From NCBI RefSeq assembly GCF_000002995.4, contig NW_025062475.1, forward strand, positions 4,192,528 through 4,256,527: a stretch of 64,000 bases of DNA, in the 5' to 3' direction. This stretch comes from Brugia malayi. Its lineage: Eukaryota > Nematoda > Chromadorea > Rhabditida > Onchocercidae. Shown here one piece after another: positions 23,301 through 35,099 of this stretch. The number at the start of each line of letters is the position of its first letter. The first letter of the stretch is position 1. The position numbers were made by a program, and so were the translations under genes. The notes beneath the pieces were generated by a model. The model was given only the letters and a program-made list of their open reading frames with translations, made no database searches and had not been told where the DNA came from.

Positions 23301-26300
23301 AGCATGCATTAGTTCATTACGATTCAAATTGAGTCGCAATGTTATGCTTGCATGCAAAAGCATGTTTTTTCGAAGGATTGTTCTTGTTGTTTTTTAATGC
23401 AAGGATTGTTCACGAAATATACATGAAATGAGATCCATGCTATAGTTTCAATTTTGATGACATATCTATTTTTACCATTGCTTTTAATTTGGTTGGTCCT
23501 GTTTAAATTAAATTGACATTGTGTCAGCATCTTGGTTTTGAACTTGTTTTCAACTGAACGAGAGCTGTTTGTTCAAACTCGATTTCTTCACAAGAAAATT
23601 AAAGCCTCAAGACAGATTGATAATGCAACCTTTTGTGTTAATTATGAATACTGATTGCAAAGGCAAATGATTTTGTCGAAATTTTTATTCGCGTTCGATA
23701 TGTTTGGACGAATAATTTGATTGCAGCCTTAGACATAAAGGATCCATTAAATGAGTTTCGTCGCTGTATGCTGTGATTAGAAACTTGTCGCTGATTGTTT
23801 CAGATTGTTGTCGAATCTCCTTCGTTTGCCGGTAGCGCCAACAAGGGCTGGAATTTTGAAAGAAATTACTCGTTTGAATTTGCCGGATGTTGCTGTGGAA
23901 AGTGCACGTACTCTATATAGGTAAAAAATTTTGCATCCGTTTTTAAAAGAATTAAATTAGATTTATATCCTTTGTTTCACTATGTATTCATCTAATATTG
24001 AAGCGTGTAGGATACATTCGCCAGGATGGTAATAACATAGGCTTGTTTAAATTATTGAGATCAATGATGAAATGATTTGGTGACTGCTATCTCAAATTCT
24101 TATCGTCAAAGGGCGAAATCTTTGTTGTATCAAGTCTCAAGGAATATAGCACTTCGTATTAATGGTTATGATTCTGTGATTTTTTCTAAATTCATTGCTA
24201 TAGAGCTAAATTAGAGAGATCAAAGATTGAGTCTCATTTTTCAGATTACTGGAGTGTAATTTTGCGCCTCTGCGTCTTGCAAGTCAGATTCAAGCGGAAT
24301 TAACAAAGGTAACAGAACTGAACAGAGCTGAATATAATCAGTATGTTGAGGCATTGAAGGGTGTTACAGCTACAAAAATTATAAAGCAAATTTCGGTCAT
24401 TTATGATACACTTTCAATTGGACGTATCCAGAAAGTAATTCCATTTTATAATGGCGATGAGCTAGAGCGTTTCTTGGTGGATATAGCAAAGCATCGTTAT
24501 GTCAAAGTAAGTTGTTCATCTAAATTTTGTTCTGGTAGGTGTTAAAGGATGACTTATTTTTAGTTTCAGAAATATTTCAGTAATGCTTATGATTTTTCTT
24601 GTAAACAGATACAGATCTAATCTAATTTTTTTCTCTCTCTCTTTATAGGCTCGCATTGATCATCGTGGCGGATCAATTCACTTTGGAGCGGCAGATGCCG
24701 CACTTTCTGGGTTTTTCGATTTGGAAGTATCGGATGGTTTTGGTGGTGAGGCAGAGCAGGTTTGGCTTGGTTGTGTTTTTTTTTTTTTTTTTCATGCATA
24801 AAGTGCAGTAACATAAAGAGTGAGTGACTGGGCTGTTAATGTGATGCTATCATCAGTGCTCTTCGAATAATTTTAACTTTATTGGGATTGCGGGGTTTGA
24901 ATGATAACTTGTTATATTTTTGGCGATTCTTATCTTGATTTTATATTCCAATATGCAGCATTTTTTTTTTTTTTTGAACAATCAACTCAACAGAGAAATT
25001 ACATAATGAGGAGTAATCTTCCAAGGAATCATGTTGGATTTATTATTTAGGTAGCTGTCGAGGATATTCGAAATCATCTTCAGTCAATGTATAATAACCT
25101 ACGAGACGCTGTTCAAGTTCTTGATTATGAAAAAATTAAGAGAGCCGCTACTGACGACGTAAGTTTTTTGAAACGTTTTTCTGTTAAAATGTTAATTTCG
25201 CTTATATGTTTTATTACTTTTCTCCTTTTTAGTTGAAACGTCATGCAGAAATATATTTATATCACAAAGATGCTGATTACGAGCGAATACTATTGCGCAG
25301 AAAGAAAATTGAAAGTTATAAGGAAACTAGTGAACGACAAAAATTGGAAAAATGTCAACAAGCTCAGGCGGAAGCTAACAGGAAGGAAGAACAGAGAAGA
25401 GCTGAAGAAATGCGTCGTTTGGAACAGGAAAATATCGAAAAAGAAAAACTGCGGAGACTTGCGGAGCAGGAGGAGATCGATCGTAAAGTACGAGCAGAAA
25501 AAATGAAAAAAATCCAAGCGACTCCAATATATCAGGCTATTGTAAAAGATCATGGCGAAGAAGCCTTTCAAAATATGGATCCTGATTCAGGTGTGTATTT
25601 ACCCTTCAAAATGTGTGATCATTTTATTAAAACTAATGTCAGTTGAGTTTTTTTTATTGGTTTTTTAGTACTTCGTGAACAACGTGATCGTTTGGATGAA
25701 CAGCGTCGTGAACAACAAGCCCGTTTGCAGCAACAAGAAAAGAAATTTGATCATCTGATCCGCGCTTATCATCTACAAGAAATGGTAGCACGTAAGGCTA
25801 TTTCAGATAATTTTGCGGTGAAAGCTCCACAAAACCATGATTCTTATGAGAAGCGTCGTGTTGAAAATGCAATGTATGTACACATTTATTACTTCTACTT
25901 ATTTGTTTGAAAGAGAATAATAACTTGTAATGGCCAGTAAGCAACTGTCTCTGTCATTTTATTATAAATAAGTAAATTAAGAGATATTTTGTAACTAAAT
26001 GAACTTTTCAGTTGTTGCTATTTTATCTAAATTATGCATGTGAAAACAGAGAACTAGCTTTGTCCGATCGCCATAAAAGTATGTTTCATTTTATTTTATC
26101 CTATTTTTAAGCAAAGACCACGAAAATGCAGTTGCTGTTTATGAGCGCATGCAGAAAGTACGTAAAGATCCGGATGCAGCTGCATTCTTGGAATCGGTTA
26201 AAAAGGCACGTGCTGATGATTTCAATAAGAAAATAGAGGATTGGGAGAAGAAATTGCGTGATGAGAAACGAAAACGTCTTGAAGAACGCCATGAACTTCG

Positions 26301-27886
26301 AAAGAAGGAGCGGAGGAAAGAATGGCTTCAGGTTTGTATTGCAACTGTATAATGGCATGGAACTTCAAGATTCCTTTCTGAATTCTATTGAACCAAAATT
26401 TTATTTTTGTTTATATTCATATTTTCTTAGGAACGTGAAAGAGAATTGGTGAAAGCAAGAGAAGTAGCAGAGCAAACAAGGAGAGACGAACAGGAGAAAG
26501 AACGAAGAGCAGTCCGTGAATCACAACGCCCGTCCAAACGGGAAATAGTTGAAAATTCAGAAATGGACTCCGATTGGCGTAAGAGTGCACAACCAACACA
26601 ACCTCGAACTATTTCTTCAAAGCCCTTTGGAGAACGTTTCGTGGAAGGTGAACGTTATCGTGAAAGTGGTGCAGTTGTAAGTAATTTCTATTTTTGCTGT
26701 TATAAGAAATTTTCAATTGCTTGCCATGACTGATTATATCATCTGTTCTAATGGCAAAATCCAGAAATGATTGTTCTCAGACTGCATCCGAAGCTGATAG
26801 TGGACCATGGGTACGTGGAAATGTTACTGGATCGCAGAGACAACAAGATGTCCCGATTCGTAATATTGAACGTCCTGCTGTGCCATCACGCTTTTCTAAT
26901 CGAGAACAAGCACGTGGTGAAGCAGATTCAACGACAAATTGGAGGAAGGGACAAGTAGCACAACGTGATAGAGATCAGTCTGTTGGAAAAGTATCAGATA
27001 ATCATAATTTAACTTTTATACAAATTTTGATTTTTGCACAAATGCTAGTTTGTAAAACTATTTAATAAAATTTAATGAGTCAGTTTTGCAGCAACCACTC
27101 ATGGAAAAACGTGGCGAACCCTCCGGTGCTCAGCTACATGACGTGAAAGCTGTAGCCACTCCTTCTCCAGCTGATGCGGGCCCATGGAGACGAGGAATGA
27201 TTGTAGCACGTGATCAAGCCGATTCATCACAACGGACGTCTGCAGCAAGTAAGAGGCTTTTACGTATTCTGCTAAAGCTTTTCTGAATTGATAAGTTGCG
27301 ATTACTTTTAGATCTGAAAATAAATCTTATCGCTGTGGTTATTTCTTTTATAGTTATGCAGTTCAACTGATATCGAAACGGTTTTATAATCTGTAAATCA
27401 TTTAGCTCCCACAACTCAACCGTGGCGCCCTTCGAGGTTACGTCAAGCAGATGGTGCACCTGTAAACGGTGCTCCATCTGGAAGAATATTAGAAGGAAGT
27501 GGTAGTAATGAACCAAGTATAGGTAAATGGAATCGATCTATACAACGTACTGGTGATAGCCATGGTGCACAGTCTTGTAAGTTTTTTCTAATTTTAAATG
27601 CACTTGAGAACTAAGTTATAGTTCGACTGTTCAGAGTTTAGGTCGAGAACAACTTATTCTATATTTTAAAGATAGCAGATCTGGAAAATATCTGCTTATG
27701 CCTTGTGTTATCTGCTTTTCTCATTGGTGTAACTTTCATAATTTCGTAGCGGGAAAGTTTGATATTCTCATTTTCAAGCTCATGCATTATTTTTTTTATT
27801 GGATTTCACTTTCAGTTCGTGGTATATCTCAGCATCAGCAGCGTAGAGGAGCAGCTGACGACGATCGTAATTGGCGCCAAAAATGA
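20360..27886 (+). CDS. eif-3.A: eukaryotic translation initiation factor 3 subunit A
   Basis: Nineteen exons (20360-20470, 20995-21126, 21281-21417, 21487-21616, 21775-21917, 22063-22258, 22846-23072, 23804-23920, 24245-24506, 24649-24759, 25051-25158, 25233-25590, 25669-25873, 26112-26331, 26431-26676, 26781-26990, 27092-27248, 27406-27576, 27816-27886) give an exact frame of 1103 aa. It starts [20 protein letters not shown], as in animal eIF3a. Diagnostic blocks include TDRLLLTPW-like [59 protein letters not shown] and the PCI region (about 320-500). A long charged coiled coil follows ([18 protein letters not shown] through KERRKEWLQ), then an arginine-rich tail with repeated W-centred motifs. 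eIF3a is the scaffold of the eIF3 complex that loads mRNA on the 40S subunit. The C. elegans counterpart is egl-45. Complete and apparently intact. Confidence 0.95.
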
Positions 27887-29485
27887 TAGTAATTATAAAT
27901 TTTAATTTGGTAACCGAATGTTTTTTCTGTTAATTATCTTTCTATGACAGCTCTTTTCCTTCTAATTCTCTATCGGTGGTTGTCTTATTAAAGAGAAAAA
28001 GTTTCTTCTTTAAAACTATTCAGTCAATTTTTCATATTATTTTTTCTAGTAAATATGAATATTATTTACTGTTTCCATGGTTAGTCATTAAGAAGCAGTG
28101 AAACATCATGTCACTCACCTTTCTCACAAATGACATTTGGAATTTTTTGATATTCCAGAATGAACTATATAAAGAGCTCAAAAATAGCTTACGAAAGTTT
28201 TAAGTAAGCGGCTTACTTTTGTCGCTTTAAAAACATTATGAAGAAAAGCAATTCTATAGTACATTGCAAGTATTGTCTCAACCAATTGATGGATTTGAAA
28301 TGGGACGGAAGCTCAGCTTCGAATTTTTAGACCTTTAACAAGTTGCATGCTACATCCTGTTGCTTATTTCTAATCTTAAAGCCTTGTTTAAGTTAAATGA
28401 AATTTTACTATTGATGAAATTCGAAGTCATTTTGGTAGATACATGAAATACATATGTTCGGGTTTTCCCCTTGTTGTTTTATTTGATTTCCGGGGTTGTC
28501 CTGCTTTTGTTGTAGGCATATTGCATATGTTGTTTTGTATGATTGTATATTGATTAGTGACATTTTATGATGTCACTTTCGAATTTAAATTAAAATTTGT
28601 TGTAATAAAAACAGTGGGTTAATTTTAATGCTTATCTGTGTGTAAAACAATTGTTTTTAAATGGAAACTGTAAACTACAAAGCCACCTAAAAGATTACTG
28701 CTTGATAGCAATTAAAAAAAAAAAGACATGCAATAATTATGCGGAAATCCTGTTATCACAGTGAAAAAAAAACTGATATTTCCCGAAATTATAGAATAAT
28801 AAGGGTATTAAATTTTTACATTATTATTCTCAATAATAGGAGAGGGTTTTCCAAACGATCTGATTGTACTTGTTCCTTCCTATGTGCTTTACTATAATTT
28901 GTCCACTTTACAGCATTTGAGAATTTTACAAATTATTTAGCACATATGAGAAGATATAGAGCTCACTTAATATTCAGTATATTTTGTTGTGATCTTCCAA
29001 ATATAGTGGTATACTTTTTTTTATTCTGCCAAATGCTTGTTAAATTTATTGAAGGCATGTTATTAACTGTTTGTTTTGCTTCTAATACAATGAAATGTAA
29101 TGGAATTTTCATGGCATAAATCGCAAATTATTTGCTTGTTAGAAGAGTATAGTTGTTTAATCTCTAAGAAAAAACATATACAAGAAATATTGTAAAATAA
29201 AAAGTGAATTAGAAATGAGTGAACTCTTCCTGTTTTGGGAAATTTTCATATTAACAGATCTATTTGTTTCCATCTGTTTTTCAATCTAAACAAAACAAAA
29301 TTTTCAGTGTTATATTTAAAATATTAACACATTCTGTCATGAATATTTGACAACTTATGCAAAAAAGAAAGTTTAATAAATTCACTCTGGAGCAATCTTA
29401 GAATGTAAAAATTAATAATATTTGTATTTAGCAATGATTTCAACTAATTTTTTGCCATGAAATTAATAAAAATTACAAATCTAGG
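27887..29485. other. 3' UTR of eIF3a and intergenic DNA
   Basis: No exon recognised. From about 29315 to 29480 the sequence resembles the AT-rich repeat family found at 35100-37440 (ATTCTGTCATGAATATTTGACA, then TATGCAAAAAAGAAAGT). Confidence 0.5.
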
Positions 29486-29951
29486 TCAATTATAAATGAT
29501 AAATCGATAACTAAATCATAAAATACAAGTTGATTAACCTAAATCAAGAGAAAAATCGATAGAATAATACATATTTCCAGCAAAAAAATGAATTTGGCCA
29601 TCAATTTTGTCTTTGAAATGCTTTCAAATTCTCGCTATATGTCATTTTCAACTAGTTTGCATAATGAATTTAATAATTTTAAGGTTCTTGAACAGCAGCA
29701 AAATCGAAATTTCGTTGAATTATGGATGAATTATGGATTTTTTATGCATTCTGCTAAAAAAATCGACATGATCTTCTAATTTCTGGAAGGTTTTTACTGC
29801 AATATAATTATAAATACCATTAAATATCAATTATAAATAATAAATCGATAACTGAATCATAAAATAAAAAGCTTATTAACTTAAATCAAGCGAAAAATCA
29901 ATGGAATTATGCACATTTCTAGCTAAAAAAATGAATTAGACTATTAATTTT
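29486..29951 (+). repeat. direct duplication of about 120 bp beside the Wolbachia block
   Basis: Copy 1 starts at 29486 and copy 2 at 29826 (both begin TCAATTATAAAT-ATAAATCGATAACT). They run for about 120 bases with scattered substitutions and end AAAAAAATGAATT. Copy 2 abuts the first Wolbachia-like sequence at about 29952. Confidence 0.85.
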
Positions 29952-30714
29952 AACTACGCTAAGCACTGGCATTGTAAATCCTGTAACACCAACTAACCAT
30001 TTTATTAAATGCCTCTAATTAGCTATAAGCATTTTGAGCGGTATTCGCATCAAGAACCAAAATAACATCATTAGGAGCAATGCCATCGTCGTTCTATATA
30101 TCTTTGATAAGTCCTCCATAACATTAACATTACTTTGAAGACTGCCTGCTCTATCAATCAATCAGAACAACATCTATGCTATCTTTTATAGCTTGACTTA
30201 CAGCTCTATACACCACACTTGCAGAATCGTTTACCGTACTCTCCAGTGACAACAAAGCAATCAGAACGTCCTGTCCACATGTTTAACTGTTCACTACCAG
30301 CAGCCCTAGATGTGTCATACGTAACGAGCATGACGGATTTTCCCATATTCTTATATTTATATGCAAGCGTTACCTATAGCTGTGGTTTTACCATTACCGT
30401 TACCACTACACATACTACCATTATTATATGTGGTTTTTTGTCTAAAATTAGTGGTTGCACAACAGGGTCTTCGTTCATTAGTTGTTGGGTGATGATAATA
30501 TTATGCTCAACTTCTTTATCAAATTTGATGTTTGCGAGCCTATCAAAATAAACTTGGAAGTTTTATGACCAATACCCATGCTAATGAGCAATTCCTCTAA
30601 TTCATCCAAAAGCGATTGATCTAACTTTTTTTTGTCAGAAAAAATACTTTTTACTCCACCACTGAAGCGAGAAGTTTTTAACAAGCCTCTATAAAGGTTA
30701 CTAAACAAACTCAT
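29952..30714 (-). pseudogene. ftsY: Wolbachia-derived ftsY pseudogene (nuwt)
   Basis: Minus-strand reading gives MSLFSNLYRGLLKTSRFSG and LLDELEELLISMGIGHKTS, the N-terminus of the SRP receptor FtsY. After frame changes it continues with a P-loop remnant (GNGNGKTTAIG), a DTSRAAGSEQL-like block (family DTFRAAA.EQL), a DVVLID..GSLQSNVNVM remnant and VLDANTAQNA. Frameshifts and stops break it in several places, and similarity fades near 29985. In bacteria FtsY docks ribosomes making membrane proteins; this copy cannot encode it. Best explained as an old nuclear insertion of Wolbachia DNA, because the other genes in the block are also alphaproteobacterial. Confidence 0.85.
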
Positions 30715-30867
30715 GGGAATACTTCTTTTAGTATTACAATATAAAGAATGATATGCACTACGTATACTTGTAAAGTTAAATACAACTTGTAAAGTTTTAC
30801 GTGCATTTTTAAAGTAAAATGCATTTAATTTCTAATCTAAAAATGTTATGATACAGGATGGTGATTT

Positions 30868-31274
30868 ATAGGTAATCTTATCAGTTATAGTGAGAAGATT
30901 TTGGACCATTATGAAAATCCAAAGAATGTTGGTTCTTTGGACAAAAATGATCCGAGTGTTGGCACTGGTTTGATTGGTGCACCATCATGCGGTAATGTGA
31001 TAGAGTTGCAAATAAATGTCAATGACAAAGATGTTATTGAAGATGAGAAATTTAAACTGTTGGTTGTGGTTCTGCTAGTGCCTCAAACTCTTTACTAACA
31101 GAAATGATTAAAGGCAAAACTATTGAAAATGTAACAAAAATAAAAAAACACCCAAATAATGCAAGAGTTATCTTTGCCTCCAGTGAAGGTACACTGCTCG
31201 GTACTTGCTGAAGACTATAAAAGCTATAAAAGCCGCTATTCGTGATTATCAAAGTAAACATAGTAAAAAGTGAA
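30868..31274 (+). pseudogene. iscU: Wolbachia-derived iscU pseudogene (nuwt)
   Basis: Opens with YSEKILDHYENPKNVGSL and VGTGLIGAPSCGNVIELQI, the start of the Fe-S scaffold IscU. Frame shifts follow near 31060 (into CGSASASNSLLTEMIKGKTI) and again near 31190, and it closes with AIRDYQSKHSKK before a stop at about 31274. The first scaffold cysteine is present but the frame is broken, so no functional product is expected. Confidence 0.88.
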
Positions 31275-31286
31275 AGCTAAGAAGTT

Positions 31287-31655
31287 ATGAGTGAATATCA
31301 AGGAGTAAATACTGTTAAGAAATGTAGTGGAGAAGATAAGATCGATATTTATTGGATGAATAACAGTATACTAACCTTGAGTGATCAGAAAAAGCAGTAG
31401 GAATAAAAGCCCTAATTAAACAAAAAGGATAGTCTGGTTTAAAATACGACATTCAATATGCGTGTGATATGCACCCTTTAGAGTCAATAACTGAAGAAAG
31501 CTGTAGTGATGGTCAAAAAGTTAAAGTGTTGATCGATCCAAAATCTAGCGTGTTTGTTCTCGGCTCTGAAATAGATTAGAAAAATACTCATCGGGTTTTG
31601 TTTACAAAAATCTTAATGAGAAAGGAAAATGTGGTTGTGGGGCGAGTTTTTATGT
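31287..31655 (+). pseudogene. iscA: Wolbachia-derived iscA-type pseudogene (nuwt)
   Basis: Starts 13 bases after the iscU remnant. In pieces it reads LSD.AEKAVGIKALIKQKG, GLKYDIQYACD, KVKVLIDPKSSVFVLGSEID and, after a frame change, SSGFVYKNLNEKGKCGCGAS. The C-terminal CGCG motif identifies the A-type Fe-S carrier family. There are stops at about 31397 and 31577. Its place between iscU and hscB is the bacterial isc operon order. Confidence 0.82.
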
Positions 31656-32085
31656 CTCTTCGCATTGTTTAAAATTGAACCAGCTTTTAACATCAGCTTT
31701 GATGAGCTAGAGAGAAAATATATTGAGCTAAGCAAAACTCATATAAATGAATGACAGTTCCAAACATGAGAAATATCAACAAAGCTTATCAGGTGCTATA
31801 GTCAAAAAGTGTCTCCAAAAAAATGCGGAGCATTTGCTGAACCTTTTCAGTGTAAGAAGCCAAGAGGATCAACTTAACTTTAAGATATATATATATATAA
31901 GGGAGTACTTACTGGATTGCAACAATCTCCAATATGCAAGTGATATGATTGATGAAAAAATAAAAGAATGCATTGAAAATCCAACTAATAATTTTACCGT
32001 AAAAAATTTTGATGAAGTGGCAATACGAGTTTTGAGATTGAAATACTTATATAAGTCATTTGAAGAGATAAAAAATGCGACTAAA
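31656..32085 (+). pseudogene. hscB: Wolbachia-derived hscB pseudogene (nuwt)
   Basis: Fragments KIEPAFNISFDELERKYIEL, SSKHEKYQQSLSGAIVKK, AEHLLNLFSV and MIDEKIKECIEN correspond to the J-domain co-chaperone HscB, which delivers IscU to HscA. The J-domain HPD region is disrupted by frameshift near 31740. The last part stays open for over 100 codons and runs directly into hscA-like sequence. Confidence 0.82.
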
Positions 32086-32940
32086 ATTTCTGAACCAAAT
32101 TCAAATGAAGTAATTTTTGGTATAAACCTTGCTACTACCAACTCTTTAATTCCGTGGTAAATACAGCTGGCAACGTGGTGATATTTAAAAATGAGCAAGA
32201 AAAAAAAGCTGCTGCCTTCTAATGTGTTATTTCATATGAAAATAACACATTAAAAACCGTCTGGCCAAAACGCTATCGCAAAAAACGCTGAGGGTAAAAG
32301 TGTTGAAGACTTAAATAAAGTATCAATCTTGAAATAGATAATGAAAGTGAAAAAATTATTAGAGTAAAATGCTCGGTGGATAAGTATTTCACTCCTATCG
32401 AGATTTTTGCTGAGATATAAAAATCTTTGTGCGAAAGAGTTAAAAGTCCACTGGGATGGAAGTAAGAAAAGCGGTGATTACTGTTCCAGCTTACTTTGAT
32501 TCAGCACGTAATGCAACAAAATATGCAGCAAAATTAGCTGGCATAGAAGTTCTTGGCCTCATTAACGCAGTAGCACTTTCTTATCCTATTGCAAAGAACA
32601 ATAACAGTGGAATATACATATTGAAATTACACCAAGAAGGAGTGTTTCAAGTTCTTGCGGTTGGTGGTGATGACTTCTAAGTATGATTATATTGGATAAA
32701 TGCAGAAAGAAAGTAGGTAAAGATCTCAGTTCTCCTAAGCATTTATTTACAATATCACGATCAATAAAGGAGCACTTATGCAAGAACATTTCTAGCACTT
32801 TTAAATTCAACATTATTGCTGAATTGTTTAAATGCAAAATTACAAACGAAGAATTCGGACAGACAATCAGTTCTTTAGTTAATAAGACTATTAATATAGT
32901 TAGTCACTCATATTATAAGCAACATAGATTGCATCTCTGC
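32086..32940 (+). pseudogene. hscA: Wolbachia-derived hscA pseudogene (nuwt)
   Basis: Begins ISEPNSNEVIFGINLATTNSL, matching the ATPase start GIDLGTTNSL of Hsp70-type HscA with two altered positions. Later it reads [43 protein letters not shown] and DKCRKKVGKDLSS, then SIKEHLCKN. The stretch between the NNNSGIY block and the LKLHQ block lacks residues expected for the DLGGGTFD loop, so there are internal deletions as well as frameshifts. Confidence 0.85.
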
Positions 32941-33775
32941 CAAATGTGTACCACCATCCCATTGTTCGTAGTAGGAGTCATTCCACTTCATTCATATTTC
33001 TATGCTGATACCAAGATCTTTTGCATCACCCTTCATGCTGGTAAGTTTGGTAACATATGTTTTATTCTTGTCTAAGTACCGCATGAAATTTGCTGTGCCA
33101 AAATTATCTTTAGATTGTTTACTATCGTTAAAGTAAGACTCTACATGCAGTTTGTTACGAAAGTCATGCAAAGTGATGTTAATACTTGCATTTAAAAAAG
33201 CTAATTCTCTGATACGATTTTCAAGAGTGGAGAAAATCAGTACTAATAAAAGTCTCCGTTGACAGTATAAATGTTACTCTACTCCCTCATTTGTTTGTTT
33301 TCTTATTTACTCACCATCTTCAAAGCGCATAAAGCGTTCTTTCTTATTGTGCCATGATAATGCATTTTCAACTGAGATACCAGCACCATGTACCACGTAA
33401 TCCGTTAGAAACCTTTTAGTTATATTGCTACCACATTTACCACATTCGTGCAGTTGGGTCATTATTATTATCTATGTTGCTGATATTCCTTCTTTGTAAA
33501 GGATTATCAGCTGAAATGCCACAACCATTATCAGTTACAGATACTGAGCCATCCCCATCTATGCTAACCTCAATTTTGTCATAATGCCCCAGCATCTATG
33601 ATAACCTCAATTTTGTCATAATGCCCCTCATCTATACCTTATTATCAACAACCCCATATATGCAAACCAGACCCATCACCAGGTATCCCCCCCATGTACA
33701 TACCTGGGTGCTTCCTTACAGTACCATGACCTCTTAAGATTTTTATTGCATCAGCGTTATTAGTTACTACTTTCC
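32941..33775 (-). pseudogene. gyrB: Wolbachia-derived gyrB pseudogene, N-terminal part (nuwt)
   Basis: The minus strand reads NADAIKILRGHGTVRKHPGM (family: .DSIKILKGLDAVRKRPGM), then GHYDKIEVSIDGDGSVSVTD and NGCGISAD (the ATP-binding GHKL motif). Then come VVHGAGISVENALS, FMRFEDGE, STLENRLRELAFLN-like, HDFRNKLHVE and MKGDAKDLGISIE. This is the first third of DNA gyrase subunit B, broken by frameshifts. A local duplication of about 30 bp lies at 33559-33629. Only the GHKL part and start of the transducer are present. Confidence 0.85.
33559..33629. repeat. short tandem duplication inside the gyrB remnant
   Basis: TAACCTCAATTTTGTCATAATGCCCC occurs twice in a row with short joining sequence, so the IEVSID-encoding codons are duplicated. 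Confidence 0.85.
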
Positions 33776-33878
33776 ATACAAACTTTTCCGTTCTATTTAT
33801 AAATGTTAATACTTTATGTATTAAACAAATAACGTTGACATTAGAGAAGAACCACTTACACTACCACCGTTGATATAT

Positions 33879-33951
33879 GGCTTAGATAGAAGGATTCGAA
33901 CCCCGACACAGCAACATCGAAAACCGATGCCTTACCACTTGGCTGCACCCA
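33879..33951 (-). pseudogene. degenerate tRNA, bacterial tRNA-Gln-like (nuwt)
   Basis: The minus strand shows GCCAAGTGGTAAGGCATCGG (D-arm and start of the anticodon arm) and GGGGTTCGAATCC (T-arm), in bacterial tRNA-Gln layout. The anticodon loop reads TTTTCG where tRNA-Gln has TTTTGG, and the 3' strand of the anticodon stem and the acceptor stem do not pair well. Considered a decayed Wolbachia tRNA. Confidence 0.6.
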
Positions 33952-34310
33952 CTCCAAAACTGTCCTCATCAATAACATACTATTAACCCAATTAGTATGA
34001 TTGATTTCTTCTTCAGATATTGTTACAATAGCTGGCTGATCATAAGAATGCATTGCTCAACTTTTTCTACAGTTTTATCAACTTGGTCGCTTCTGCTTTT
34101 CATAGTTGCTATTACTTCAAGAGAATTCACTTTATGATATATATTTTCTCTTTCTTCAGAAATATATATTTATATATATAATTAATTTCTTCATTCTTTA
34201 ATAATTCTTCAGAAGCAGTTTTAGCCTCCTTCACATTCGAAAAAGTTGTGTAAACTAAAACTAAACTGTTCATTAGGATCAACATAAACATATTGCTACT
34301 ATACATCACT
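33952..34310 (-). pseudogene. unidentified coiled-coil protein fragment, probably Wolbachia-derived
   Basis: The minus strand from 34309 opens with a hydrophobic stretch MFMLILMNSLVLVYTTFSNV followed by KEAKTASEELLKNEE; a second open part reads KSRSDQVDKTVEKVEQCILM. It looks like a short membrane-anchored coiled-coil protein, interrupted by a TA-rich insertion near 34150. I do not recognise the family. Confidence 0.4.
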
Positions 34311-34534
34311 TAGATTGAAAAATCTCTTAAGAAAAAATAGAAGAGACTTTTTTTGAAATTCTGTTGTTTCACTATGTAATAATGAAATTTTGAAATTTTT
34401 TATGGTTAAATCTTTACTAGAAATACAAAAAAAGAATGTTACTCGTCAAACAACATCCTTTTGCAGAAACCAACAATTATTCCAACAATTGCAGAAAAGA
34501 GTATTAATTAAATCTGTGGAGTTTTAGCTCTTTT

Positions 34535-34700
34535 TTTATTTTATTTGCCAGTAGCTCACAGACTTGCTCTCCTTGGATTCTCAAAAATCTTTGCGCATTG
34601 TGTGTATGTATCACTGTGCAGCCCTGATGACAGTACAAAATGCCCATGCAAAATCGCCTCGAATTCTTTTATTCTAACATCACTTTTAGATTTCATCCTT
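34535..34700 (-). pseudogene. pyrE: Wolbachia-derived pyrE fragment (nuwt)
   Basis: The minus strand reads [20 protein letters not shown] followed by [14 protein letters not shown], the N-terminus of orotate phosphoribosyltransferase (family: GHF.LSSGlHSd.Y.QcA.vl). Only this end is present. Confidence 0.7.
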
Positions 34701-34765
34701 ACATTCTTTATTAATCATTTGGGTATATCGTATAAGTAGTCGTCCCATAATGTACAGAGGAAAGT

Positions 34766-34951
34766 TCATCGATACGAAACTGATTGACATAATATAGCAG
34801 GCAGCGTCCCATCGGTACTGCCAGCATTGCCAGTTGCAGTGCCTATAGCTAAAAAAAATTCATGTGAACATTTGTCTGAGGGAAAATGTACTGCACCCAC
34901 CCATTCATCTCTGCAACAACCATTACTGTCATTAAAATGAATATGGCACAT
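34766..34951 (-). pseudogene. unidentified bacterial-type fragment
   Basis: A minus-strand frame of about 60 codons includes GCCRDEWVGAVHFPSDKCSH and LAIGTATGNAGSTDGTLPAI. It sits between pyrE-like sequence and the end of the nuwt block. The composition suits a Wolbachia membrane or secretion protein fragment, but I cannot name it. Confidence 0.35.
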
Positions 34952-35099
34952 TCATTCATATTGGTTGTTGTGCGTACGTGCATATTGGTAAAATAAGAGA
35001 CGACAACTTCTTTGGCGCTTTTAGCTTATTTTGCACGCAGTCTATGGTTGTAGTCAGTGCTGCAATGAATGATTTAGAAAAGAAATGCAAACGTTAATG

